Shown in pieces: positions 1-7,517 of a stretch of 64,000 bases of DNA. The position numbers were made by a program, and so were the translations under genes. Origin of the DNA: an uncultured Metabacillus sp. (GTDB lineage Bacteria > Bacillota > Bacilli > Bacillales > Bacillaceae); assembly GCF_947503125.1 (NCBI RefSeq), contig NZ_CANNCR010000002.1:124001-188000 (forward strand). The letters run 5' to 3'. The notes beneath the pieces were generated by a model that worked only from the letters and a program-made list of their open reading frames with translations, had not been told where the DNA came from and did no database searches. Position 1 is the first letter of the stretch. Each line of letters begins with the position of its first letter.

Positions 1-13
1 CTCAAAGGGTAAC

Positions 14-550
14 ATGTCTTATAATGATATGATTGAATACTTTAACTATATAGAATCCTTGCCAATAACTATAGACAGAGATGACAGATACTATAAGTTA
101 AAGTCATATATTCAACGTTATGAATACAACCAACAACAAAAACTAAACAGAGAAAAAGAGCAACAAAACTTATCATTAGAAGGATCACGATTATTAGTGT
201 TCATGAAGGAAAAAGGGTTACAACTTGAAATAAGGGAAGGATGGCAAAGGTACTTATATAAAGGTGAACATGTTTACTCTTTTCATGGATGCAGTGTAGA
301 AAAGTATTATAATGATATGTTAACACTATTTAATACTTATTTTTCAGAGTACGCAAATGAGTATAGTAATTCTAAAGTTTATTATTATAAAGGAAACGAG
401 AATACTATTATAGATAATGATAATTATCCTAAAGGATGGATATCATACAATAATACAACTAAGATTGCAGTCTTTAACCGTCAATTGACTAATGAAGAGA
501 TGACACAATACAATCTTATTTATGAGGATAATATTCAGATATTAGCTTAG
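14..550 (+). CDS. hypothetical protein, 178 aa
   Basis: The ATG follows an AAAGGG ribosome binding site at the very edge of the window. The protein is rich in Tyr and Asn and mostly hydrophilic, with no signal peptide or membrane segment and no motif I recognise. A 510-bp gene-free stretch follows it, so it probably ends a transcription unit that begins outside the window. Confidence 0.75.
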   Translation: MSYNDMIEYFNYIESLPITIDRDDRYYKLKSYIQRYEYNQQQKLNREKEQQNLSLEGSRLLVFMKEKGLQLEIREGWQRYLYKGEHVYSFHGCSVEKYYNDMLTLFNTYFSEYANEYSNSKVYYYKGNENTIIDNDNYPKGWISYNNTTKIAVFNRQLTNEEMTQYNLIYEDNIQILA

Positions 551-1062
551 CAACTTAATAAAAGGGTTATAAGAATAAAATAAATATAAAAACACTTATA
601 ATCCTTTACTTTTCCTTTTACGCTTTATTTTCCATTCTAAACGTTTTTTATCCTTTAGACTGTCTTATTATTATCATTTAATTTTAACCGTCTTACATGC
701 CATTATAAGTGCTTAAAACGTCTACTTTTTACCCTTTATTTTTCGGATTTTTACCTATTTTCTATCCATTCCTCAAAAAATTCAAATTATCATATAACAG
801 GAACCATACCAAAAAGCAGGCAATTTTTCATATAACAGCAGCTTAATAATAAAACGGCCAACATTCGAAACTTTATATAACAGTGACCAGGTTAAAAGCT
901 GTACTTATTCAAATAAACACATAACAGGATCACATATAAATAACTGGCTTTCTTGATCTAATTAACATAAAAACAAATTAATCTTATTTACACTTGCCTA
1001 TATACATTCCAATCAATCAATGTTATACTAGAAGTAACTCTATATAGAAAGAAGGTGATCAA
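551..1062 (+). other. gene-free AT-rich interval with hairpin and ATATAACAG repeats
   Basis: No open frame with a ribosome binding site is visible. Just after the first gene an inverted repeat (AAAGGGTTATAAG at 561-572, CTTATAATCCTTT at 594-606) could act as a terminator. Four copies of (A/C)ATAACAG occur at about 791-800, 829-838, 874-883 and 918-926; the same word is dense in the methyltransferase-helicase gene at 9.7-12.8 kb. A GATC-type inverted repeat (about 928 and 954) follows the last copy. A weak promoter (TATACA at 1001, TATACT at 1024, 17-bp spacer) may serve the next gene. Confidence 0.5.
561..606 (+). terminator. possible terminator hairpin
   Basis: AAAGGGTTATAAG-like and CTTATAATCCTTT-like arms enclose an AT-rich loop of about 21 bases. 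The arms pair with one G/T wobble and the hairpin lies 10 bases after the stop of the first gene. A T-rich stretch follows only loosely, so function is uncertain. Confidence 0.4.
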
Positions 1063-1251
1063 ATGGACGCTAATAATATAAATTTCTTTTACTGTTACTC
1101 TAAGAATCTTTCAGACTATCTCACTAGTCAAAACATTAAACGTGTGACAATAGCAAAGGAACCTAAGACAAACAAGTTATTCTCACTCTATATTATCAAT
1201 GATGATCTTCAACAAGCAATAGATAAGTATAAAACAATCACTAACAAATAA
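1063..1251 (+). CDS. small protein, DUF5659-like
   Basis: The ORF encodes 62 aa after a GAAGGTGATCAA ribosome binding site. The pattern FYxYSKNLSDYL followed by a K-T-x-K-x-F segment and a C-terminal helix resembles the DUF5659 family of small phage and plasmid proteins. It is the first gene of a likely two-gene unit with the helicase 70 bases downstream. Function is unknown; the family call is from memory of the pattern. Confidence 0.7.
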   Translation: MDANNINFFYCYSKNLSDYLTSQNIKRVTIAKEPKTNKLFSLYIINDDLQQAIDKYKTITNK

Positions 1252-1320
1252 TATTCAGTTAATCACTACATAAACATTCTATTACATATTCGATTAACAT
1301 AATCAGGAGGAACTAAATAA

Positions 1321-2796
1321 ATGAGAGTAAGCGAACTAATTACAATTGACCATATCAAGTCATGGAATCCAAGCGATATTGTTACGATCAAAGCTGGAAC
1401 CGGTAGAGGAAAGAGTTACTTTATCAAGAATAATCTACACGCATTGGCCAAGAAAGATAATAAAAAAATTCTATTCCTACTACATAGAACTAACTGTATT
1501 AATCAGTTTCAACAAGAGATAATAAGCGACAATAAACAAGACACAATACATATTAAGTCTTATCAACACATTGAAGCACTAATAAAAAAGAATAAGCAGT
1601 TTGACTTCACACTATATAAATATATTGTATGCGATGAATTCCATTACTTTATGAGTGACGCAGCTTTCAACAAAACTACTGATATGTCACTTAATACTAT
1701 TCTTGAGCAATCAGACAAAATAAGACTGTTTATGTCTGCTACTGGTGACTATATGAAGAAGTATATTAACAACTATAAGAAACTTAACACAATTGATTAT
1801 GAGATACCTTTAGACTATTCATTTATAGATAATCTAACTCTATTCACTAAAGACACAACACTAGATACATTTATGAAAGATGCAATAAGAACCAATCAAA
1901 AGGGAATATTCTTTATTCAATCAGCTAAGAAAGCATATGAACTATATAAAAAGTATGAGAAGCATTGTCTTTTTAATTGCAGTCAAAACAATAAAGAGTA
2001 CTATAAACATGTTAACACTGATAAAATAAATAATATGCTACTGAATGAAAAGTTTGATGAATTAATATTAATTACTACTACATGCTTAGATACTGGTGTA
2101 AATATACACGATAAAGAGTTAAAGCATATTGTTTGTGATGTTAGAGACATAGGAACAATTATACAATGTATAGGAAGGAAACGACTAAGTAAGGACGATA
2201 ATAAACTGAATGTATATATTAAATCCTTAACTAATCAGCAGCTAGGAGGAATAGAAACACAATTAAGAAAGAAAATAGCAATGGCTATGTATCTAAGACA
2301 AAATGGAATTGAAGCCTATGTAAAGAAGTATCAAAGAGAATTAGATCACTCTAATATAATCTATGATGATATTATAAATGGTCAACTCACTAAGAAAATA
2401 AATGATCTAATATATTTTAAATGTTTAATAGATATTAATGATATAGATTGCATGAAGAAGGATAAATTCGGATATTCTAACGCAGTATCCAAACATTTAA
2501 ATAAATATAATATTAGATGGTTAGAGGAGGATAATGAAAGAATGGAATTGAATGAATATCTAGAAAGCGTAATAGGTAAACGCATATTAAAAGATGGTCA
2601 AAAAGAATTGATAAATAAAATATCTCTTAAAGATTCTAGAGGAAGACTCCAAAAAGGCATTAATACACTTAACGCATATTTAAAGGATAATAAATTTAAC
2701 TATCTTATTGTATCTAAGCGAACAAGTGAAAGAGAAGGAGAGAAAACAAAAACGGTTAGATATTGGGAAATTATTAATAATATAGAAATAAATTAA
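1321..2796 (+). CDS. phage superfamily 2 DEAD-like helicase
   Basis: This 491-aa protein should be an ATP-dependent nucleic acid helicase or translocase. Visible motifs in order are Walker A AGTGRGKS (residues 25-32), motif II DEFH (105-108), motif III SAT (139-141), a second RecA-like domain with TTTCLDTGVNI, and a motif VI-like IGRKRL. The C-terminal 150 residues are lysine-rich and unrecognised. An AGGAGGAAC ribosome binding site precedes the ATG. It lies outside the compact replication block at 57-64 kb, so a role in origin unwinding, recombination or late replication is open. Confident on family, not on exact role. Confidence 0.9.
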   Translation: MRVSELITIDHIKSWNPSDIVTIKAGTGRGKSYFIKNNLHALAKKDNKKILFLLHRTNCINQFQQEIISDNKQDTIHIKSYQHIEALIKKNKQFDFTLYKYIVCDEFHYFMSDAAFNKTTDMSLNTILEQSDKIRLFMSATGDYMKKYINNYKKLNTIDYEIPLDYSFIDNLTLFTKDTTLDTFMKDAIRTNQKGIFFIQSAKKAYELYKKYEKHCLFNCSQNNKEYYKHVNTDKINNMLLNEKFDELILITTTCLDTGVNIHDKELKHIVCDVRDIGTIIQCIGRKRLSKDDNKLNVYIKSLTNQQLGGIETQLRKKIAMAMYLRQNGIEAYVKKYQRELDHSNIIYDDIINGQLTKKINDLIYFKCLIDINDIDCMKKDKFGYSNAVSKHLNKYNIRWLEEDNERMELNEYLESVIGKRILKDGQKELINKISLKDSRGRLQKGINTLNAYLKDNKFNYLIVSKRTSEREGEKTKTVRYWEIINNIEIN

Positions 2797-2870
2797 ATGT
2801 ATGTCATAAAGTGGAGTAAGCTCAATATAAAGCTTTATCCAACAAAACGCATACAAACAAATTTTACTGG

Positions 2871-2908
2871 TACTGGTTTATATATTCTTTGAGAGAATCG
2901 GAACCAGT
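2871..2908 (+). repeat. intergenic hairpin
   Basis: TACTGGTT and AACCAGTA arms enclose a second inner pairing (ATTCT with AGAAT). The structure sits 75 bases after the helicase stop and is followed by an A-rich stretch rather than a T-run, so it may be an RNA-stability or regulatory hairpin. Confidence 0.5.
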
Positions 2909-2945
2909 AAAATAAATTAATCATACATATCATCCATAATTAGCA

Positions 2946-2982
2946 GCCTTTCACCCTAACCAGTGGAAGGCCTTTTATTTTA
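2946..2982 (+). terminator. rho-independent terminator after the helicase
   Basis: GCCTTTCAC pairs with GTGGAAGGC (one G/T wobble) around an 8-base loop and is followed by CTTTTATTTT. This is a canonical terminator for the helicase unit. Confidence 0.8.
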
Positions 2983-2995
2983 CTCTTTACCATTC

Positions 2996-3018
2996 AGACT
3001 ACAAACAAGTTGTAGTCT
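2996..3018 (+). repeat. perfect 9-bp hairpin
   Basis: AGACTACAA and TTGTAGTCT flank a 5-base loop. It stands directly after the terminator at 2946-2982 and may be a second terminator or a processing site; no T-run follows. Confidence 0.5.
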
Positions 3019-3137
3019 ATTTGTTCGCTGAAGCTCACAAAACTTATATAATTCTCTCACATGTACACGCATAAACTAATCATACTAACATATAATATAC
3101 TATATCAATCCTATTCAAATCAAAAGGAGTGTATCAC

Positions 3138-3293
3138 ATGTCAAACAAAGAACAACTAACCTCTAAACGTGACCTCTTAGAATTCATCCTTTCAGATACT
3201 TCGCACTTAGACAAAAATGATCCATACTATTCCATTTACATTGATGAAACTATGAATGAACTATTTCAGATTGAAAAGGAATTAAAAAAGTAA
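3138..3293 (+). CDS. small hydrophilic protein, 51 aa
   Basis: AAAGGAGTG lies 9 bases before the ATG. The product is charged, predicted helical, ends in KELKK, and has no recognised motif. It stands alone between the terminator at 2.95 kb and the promoter at 3.35 kb. Confidence 0.7.
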   Translation: MSNKEQLTSKRDLLEFILSDTSHLDKNDPYYSIYIDETMNELFQIEKELKK

Positions 3294-3345
3294 GGGAAGT
3301 ATAAAACTTTTTACAAATAAATATAATATATTTTAAAATTATCTA

Positions 3346-3374
3346 TAGACAATTGGTAAATTATTCTGTATAAT
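3346..3374 (+). promoter_or_regulatory. sigma-A-type promoter for the 3446 gene
   Basis: TAGACA (3346-3351) and TATAAT (3369-3374) are 17 bp apart. About 30 bp upstream is TTTACAAATAAATATAAT (3310 on), which resembles the dispersed AT-rich motif found in other promoter spacers of this window. Confidence 0.7.
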
Positions 3375-3445
3375 ACTAAGTATAGAAGCTAATCAAAACG
3401 AATTAATAATAAAACTAAATTAATCAATTATTGGAGGTTTTACAA

Positions 3446-4039
3446 ATGACAACTAAAAATGAAATAATTAACTACTTTACTGAAAAATACAGTGATAACG
3501 AATTTATTCTTGATGCAATTTCTAAATCTACAGAAGAGCAGTTACAGGAAAAATATCAACTTTCTTTATACCGTGATCAAGAAGAAAATAACATCTTAGA
3601 AAATGGCACATATACATATAGACTAAGCTATGAAACTAAAGAAGATGAAGAAGCAATTTTAAATTATATGCGTGATAATAAAATGTATACTTTTGATGAA
3701 GATGGACTGAATTTTAGAATTAGAGTAGGCAATTACTGTATTGTTGGTGTACCGGAAAAATTTATAAATAAACTTAAAGAAAACTTTAATATTACTCATA
3801 TGGATTTAAAAAGAAAGATTATAGGTAAAAAGGATATTGAAGGCTTAAAAGTTGGTGACAAAGTGAAAGTATATATTGATGGTATTTTTGGCCTATCGTC
3901 TGATCAAGGAACAATTTACGAGATAAACGAAAATGAAGTAATTGTAAGAAAATACAGAAGCAGAACAAAAGGATATACAATTCAAATTGGTCATATTGGA
4001 GAAATTGAAAAAGTTAGCAAATTTACAAAAACAGCTTAA
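3446..4039 (+). CDS. hypothetical protein with SH3-like C-terminal segment
   Basis: The ATG at 3446 is 8 bases after TTGGAGG and is preferred over an in-frame ATG at 3431 that lies before that site. The 197-aa product is acidic in its first half. Residues around 135-185 (GLKVGDKVKVYIDGIFG, then alternating hydrophobics) look like a small SH3/KOW-type beta-barrel. No family assigned. Confidence 0.75.
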   Translation: MTTKNEIINYFTEKYSDNEFILDAISKSTEEQLQEKYQLSLYRDQEENNILENGTYTYRLSYETKEDEEAILNYMRDNKMYTFDEDGLNFRIRVGNYCIVGVPEKFINKLKENFNITHMDLKRKIIGKKDIEGLKVGDKVKVYIDGIFGLSSDQGTIYEINENEVIVRKYRSRTKGYTIQIGHIGEIEKVSKFTKTA

Positions 4040-4122
4040 ATAAAACTAAATTAATCATACTTTACTAATCAGAATCATATAATAAAATAAACAGTCCTAA
4101 AGGACAAAAGGAGCTAACCAAA

Positions 4123-4311
4123 ATGAAAAATAAAACTTTATCAATCACATTAAAACTTATCTTATCATCTCTAATCATTCTAACAATTGCAGCATGTTCT
4201 AACGTTCAAGCAATCTCACCAACTCAACAAGAATCTTCACTTGACCCAATCCAACAATATAAAATTTCTAACTCATATAATCCACCAATTGAAAACTATA
4301 TCAGTAAATAA
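4123..4311 (+). CDS. putative small lipoprotein
   Basis: The 62-aa product has a Lys-rich N-terminus, a hydrophobic stretch and a lipobox-like TIAAC at about residues 21-25, so Cys25 could be lipidated after signal peptidase II cleavage. The mature part is short, Gln/Ser-rich and unstructured. AAAGGAGC lies upstream. It could act at the cell surface, for example in exclusion, but nothing in the sequence proves this. Confidence 0.7.
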   Translation: MKNKTLSITLKLILSSLIILTIAACSNVQAISPTQQESSLDPIQQYKISNSYNPPIENYISK

Positions 4312-4345
4312 TCATAATCAACTCTAAAGAAAGGAGGCCTTCACA

Positions 4346-4423
4346 ATGTTACTTACATACCTAGCAATTTTCATTCTTGGCAGCTCATTCATAATGTATA
4401 AAAGTATCAATAAAGTAAATTAA
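4346..4423 (+). CDS. tiny membrane peptide, 25 aa
   Basis: AAAGGAGGCC stands 8 bases before the ATG. The product is essentially one hydrophobic helix (residues 2-17) with a basic tail. It is the first of two consecutive single-helix peptides. Confidence 0.55.
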   Translation: MLLTYLAIFILGSSFIMYKSINKVN

Positions 4424-4456
4424 TCTTAAAATAAATTATAAGGAGTATTAAGCGCT

Positions 4457-4549
4457 ATGATTATTCTAATCGGTGTTATTGTATATCTCATTCTAGTCGC
4501 TTTAATTGTCGGATTCGTTCATGTTGGTAATAAAAATAATAAATTTTAA
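4457..4549 (+). CDS. tiny membrane peptide, 30 aa
   Basis: AAGGAGTATT precedes the ATG. Residues 2-22 form one long Ile/Val/Leu helix, followed by GNKNNKF. With the neighbour at 4346 it forms a pair of single-pass peptides; type I toxin-like and regulatory roles are both possible. Confidence 0.55.
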   Translation: MIILIGVIVYLILVALIVGFVHVGNKNNKF

Positions 4550-4617
4550 TCTTTGCATAAATGAGGAGTTTTATTTAAAAATATTGAAAGAAAATTGATA
4601 AATTTATAAATAAGCAC

Positions 4618-4646
4618 TTGATAAAGATAAACTTATCATATATAAT
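4618..4646 (+). promoter_or_regulatory. promoter with operator-like palindrome in its spacer
   Basis: TTGATA and a perfect TATAAT flank a 17-bp spacer containing GATAAACTTATC, a palindromic version of the GATAAATTTAAT motif seen across the window. It serves the gene at 4703. A repressor bound here would block RNA polymerase directly. Confidence 0.8.
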
Positions 4647-4702
4647 ATAGATATAAAGTTAAGAGTTAAACAAATACAGTTACATAAAGGGGACAGAATA
4701 AA

Positions 4703-4912
4703 ATGAAAAACATTAATGAAACAGTATTTAAATTATTAAATGGTGAAAAAATTAGAATGTCGTTAGAGAATTTAATGGAATTAGAAAACTACATTGATCA
4801 AGAAGCTTCTGAAGAAGTTTATCAGATATTTAAAAGGTTAGCTTCTAAGGATGTAACAATGGGAACAATTAGGGTATTTGAAGTATTTTTGAAAGATTGG
4901 CAACCAATTTAA
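4703..4912 (+). CDS. hypothetical protein, 69 aa
   Basis: AAGGGGACAG precedes the ATG. The acidic, helical product has no recognisable motif. It is driven by the strong motif-bearing promoter at 4618 and is probably an early gene under repressor control. Confidence 0.75.
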   Translation: MKNINETVFKLLNGEKIRMSLENLMELENYIDQEASEEVYQIFKRLASKDVTMGTIRVFEVFLKDWQPI

Positions 4913-4936
4913 TAAAGATAAATTTAATATTTGTTA

Positions 4937-4969
4937 GCACTTCATTAATAAATTTAATTAGTGGAGTGC
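4937..4969 (+). repeat. 13-bp intergenic hairpin
   Basis: GCACTTCATTAAT pairs with ATTAGTGGAGTGC (two G/T wobbles) around AAATTTA. No T-run follows on the + strand. The loop side includes AATAAATTTAATTA, a copy of the dispersed motif. Confidence 0.6.
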
Positions 4970-5011
4970 AATAGAAATATTAAATCTTACATATAAAGGG
5001 GAAATGTTAAA

Positions 5012-5416
5012 ATGACAGTTAAAACTAGAAAAAACAAAGGTTACATTTCAATTTTGTTAGATGAAGTATCTGAACAGTCATTCAAAGAAGCTAAAAACAC
5101 ATATGATTCAATTGATGGAACAAAAGTGATTAAACCTAGTAAGAAAGCATGGGAATCATTTGTGAAATTACACAGCTTAACATTAGACAAAGTAAAAGCA
5201 GGTGAAGAATATAAAGTATTAGGAACTAAATTTACAGTAATTCGTAATTTAGATCATAGTCGAACTGGTAGCAATGAATGGTATCCTATTGTACGATATT
5301 TTGACCGAAGTAAGAATGAGTATGAAGAGTTTGGAATTGTTTCTACTGATAATTTTGCGGTAGGTGTTCATGAAACATGTTTCAAAAATCAAACAGGAAT
5401 ACTTCTTTACTTTTAA
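5012..5416 (+). CDS. hypothetical protein, 134 aa
   Basis: AAAGGGG lies before the ATG. The first 60 residues are Lys-rich; residues 65-134 are a probable beta-rich domain (GEEYKVLGTKFTVI, then WYPIVRYF). No family recognised. Confidence 0.75.
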   Translation: MTVKTRKNKGYISILLDEVSEQSFKEAKNTYDSIDGTKVIKPSKKAWESFVKLHSLTLDKVKAGEEYKVLGTKFTVIRNLDHSRTGSNEWYPIVRYFDRSKNEYEEFGIVSTDNFAVGVHETCFKNQTGILLYF

Positions 5417-5486
5417 AAACTGTATATAATATTGATTGTATCTAAACTATATTATAAACAAATTAAACTAATTGGAGTGATTTAAA

Positions 5487-5738
5487 ATGTCAAACATTAA
5501 AACAACTAGCGAATATTTTGGATTAAGTCATGAGGAGCTACTACAAACAAAAGATCATAGCTACACTAAAGAAGAAAATTTACTATATGATGAAGGTTTA
5601 AACGTAACATTTTTTGATGATTTAAAAGAATGCGAACAAGAAAAAGAGACTTTTCAAAACTGGATTAATGAGCGTAATTTTGAAGTTAAAACAGTATTAG
5701 AAACAATTAACGGAAGAATAGCATTTGTATTAATCTAA
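5487..5738 (+). CDS. hypothetical acidic protein, 83 aa
   Basis: TTGGAGTG precedes the ATG. The product is rich in Glu and Asp and predicted largely helical, with a beta-like end (GRIAFVLI). A terminator follows directly. No family recognised. Confidence 0.75.
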   Translation: MSNIKTTSEYFGLSHEELLQTKDHSYTKEENLLYDEGLNVTFFDDLKECEQEKETFQNWINERNFEVKTVLETINGRIAFVLI

Positions 5739-5739
5739 T

Positions 5740-5762
5740 CAGCCTTAAAGGGCTGTTTTTTA
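5740..5762 (+). terminator. rho-independent terminator
   Basis: CAGCC pairs with GGCTG around TTAAAG, followed by seven T residues. It lies one base after the stop codon of the 5487 gene. Confidence 0.85.
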
Positions 5763-5842
5763 TTTCTCGATCAAATTCACTTTTTATGTTAATCCTTGTC
5801 AAAAATAAAGTATATAATTTAATAAATATATGATTATTTTAC

Positions 5843-5871
5843 TTGTATTAGTTCCGGTATCATGTTATAAT
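5843..5871 (+). promoter_or_regulatory. sigma-A-type promoter for the 5920 operon
   Basis: TTGTAT and TATAAT are separated by exactly 17 bp. Unlike many promoters here the spacer has no GATAAATTTAAT-like motif, so this operon may escape that control. Confidence 0.75.
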
Positions 5872-5919
5872 TTACTTAAGTTAAAGAAATGAATTATACA
5901 ATTCCTGGAGGTTGTTAAT

Positions 5920-6750
5920 ATGATCAAATTAAACAATACATATTTAGGATTTACTAATAATTTAAAGCCAATACAGAAAGCTAAACAAGAAAATACACTT
6001 GATAATTTAATCAGATTCGAAAACGATGTAATGAAAGAAAAAGAATTTATCTATACATTATTACAAAAAGGATATACACCAACAATTGAAGAAAATTATT
6101 CATATTATAGCAGACGTTTAGACGGTATGACTAAACCTAAAACGGATTACAGGTTATACAACAATGAAGAAGATTCTTTTTCATCAGTTACAAAAACAGC
6201 TTATAATTTTGCGGTATATGTTATTGAAAATGATTTCCTAAATGAAGATAAACTAAACAATTATATTATTAATGAGAAAGACGAAAAGGAAGCAAGGGAA
6301 AAAGCAGAACAAGAAAGAATTCGGTTAGAAAAAGAAAATCAACAAATAGAACGTGAAGAAATGGAAGCTAAAAGAGAAATAGAAAGAATGAATAAAGTTG
6401 CAGCATGGGAAAGTAAAGGCAATCAATTCATGAATGAAGAAATAAAAACGTTAATCGAAAACACTGTTAAAGATAATTTTATTAAACATGAAGTAGAAGC
6501 AGACGAACAAGAAAAACAAAGCTTTATTAATGGTTTTATTAGTGAAATGCCTCAAAAATTAGGGAATGAAGGTTTTATAATCCATACTTTGCAATATCAC
6601 AATGAAGAAGGACACAAAAAAGATTATTTTCATCCAATGACGATTGAAGCTGAAATTTTAATGACTATCTTTAATATTGATAAAGATGATTCTAGTAGAA
6701 TAATCAGTAATAAAGTTAAAAAATATTATCAAGAAAAACAAACAGCTTAA
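5920..6750 (+). CDS. hypothetical coiled-coil protein, 276 aa
   Basis: CTGGAGG precedes the ATG. Residues about 118-165 (Glu/Lys/Arg-rich heptads) form a clear coiled coil that splits two less charged domains. The first domain has many Tyr residues (IEENYSYYSRR). No enzyme motif is visible; a scaffold or DNA-associated role is possible but not shown. Confidence 0.8.
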   Translation: MIKLNNTYLGFTNNLKPIQKAKQENTLDNLIRFENDVMKEKEFIYTLLQKGYTPTIEENYSYYSRRLDGMTKPKTDYRLYNNEEDSFSSVTKTAYNFAVYVIENDFLNEDKLNNYIINEKDEKEAREKAEQERIRLEKENQQIEREEMEAKREIERMNKVAAWESKGNQFMNEEIKTLIENTVKDNFIKHEVEADEQEKQSFINGFISEMPQKLGNEGFIIHTLQYHNEEGHKKDYFHPMTIEAEILMTIFNIDKDDSSRIISNKVKKYYQEKQTA

Positions 6751-6780
6751 AATTATAAACGAAAAAGGAGTGGTAACATT

Positions 6781-6945
6781 ATGAAATTTGTAGTAATTTA
6801 TGAAATTCCTCCAATGAGAGGATACTTCCAAACTGTAATAAATGCAGTAAACAAAATAGAAGCAAAAGAAAAATTTCAATTAATTGATGAAGGCAACGAG
6901 TACCAAATAAAAGAAATTAAGGAACTTGCAAACTTAAATAAATAG
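6781..6945 (+). CDS. small protein, 54 aa
   Basis: AAAAGGAGTGG precedes the ATG. The beta-beta-alpha pattern (KFVVIYEIPP, then a Glu/Lys helix) suggests a small compact fold. It belongs to the 5920-7312 operon and ends 31 bases before the next gene. Confidence 0.7.
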   Translation: MKFVVIYEIPPMRGYFQTVINAVNKIEAKEKFQLIDEGNEYQIKEIKELANLNK

Positions 6946-6976
6946 AAACAAATTAAATTTAAAAGGAGTTTTTGAA

Positions 6977-7312
6977 ATGAAGAAAATTTCTAAAAAAGAC
7001 ATGTACATATTCAATAATGATGTTTTGGGGTTAATTAAATTATTCGGAGCTGTAGAAAGTGATTATTACATTTCGGGAGGCTATGAGCTTAACACGGAAC
7101 TAGGAAAATATTATCTAAAAATCGATGACGATTTATCCTCAGTGTATTCAATCTTTGGACGGTTTGAAAATGTAGAAAAGGCCTCAAAGATGCTACCATG
7201 TAACCCATACAACGGAAAATATAACTTTCATTCATTTAATAGAGAAGAATGTATTAGAGGCTTAGAAACAATGTTAGAACGCTTTGCATATGAGTTAGAG
7301 CCAGCTTTTTAA
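6977..7312 (+). CDS. hypothetical protein, 111 aa
   Basis: AAAAGGAGTT precedes the ATG. The product is a mixed alpha/beta protein with the segment SGGYELNTELGKYYLKIDDD and no cysteine or metal motif beyond a single CNPYNGKYNF. It is the last gene before a strong terminator. Unknown function. Confidence 0.75.
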   Translation: MKKISKKDMYIFNNDVLGLIKLFGAVESDYYISGGYELNTELGKYYLKIDDDLSSVYSIFGRFENVEKASKMLPCNPYNGKYNFHSFNREECIRGLETMLERFAYELEPAF

Positions 7313-7322
7313 AAATTATACG

Positions 7323-7376
7323 ATCCAACAATCGGAACTAAACACAAACTAGTGCCGTTTGTTGGATTTTTTTTTG
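7323..7376 (+). terminator. strong rho-independent terminator
   Basis: ATCCAACAA pairs with TTGTTGGAT; an inner stem (CGGAACTA with TAGTGCCG, one mismatch) extends it. Eight T residues follow at 7368-7375. It closes the 5920-7312 operon. Confidence 0.9.
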
Positions 7377-7439
7377 CGATAAAATCAGGTTTTTATTTAA
7401 ATTGAACAAATAATATTTAATAATATATGATAAATTTAC

Positions 7440-7468
7440 TTGTAATAAAGATAAATTTAATGTATAAT
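7440..7468 (+). promoter_or_regulatory. promoter with GATAAATTTAAT in its spacer
   Basis: TTGTAA and TATAAT are 17 bp apart and the spacer carries AAGATAAATTTAATG, one of the cleanest copies of the dispersed motif. It drives the 7518 gene and probably the methyltransferase-helicase behind it. Confidence 0.85.
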
Positions 7469-7517
7469 ATAGACATAAGATAAGTTAATAAAACAACTTA
7501 AAAAGGAGCGGATCACA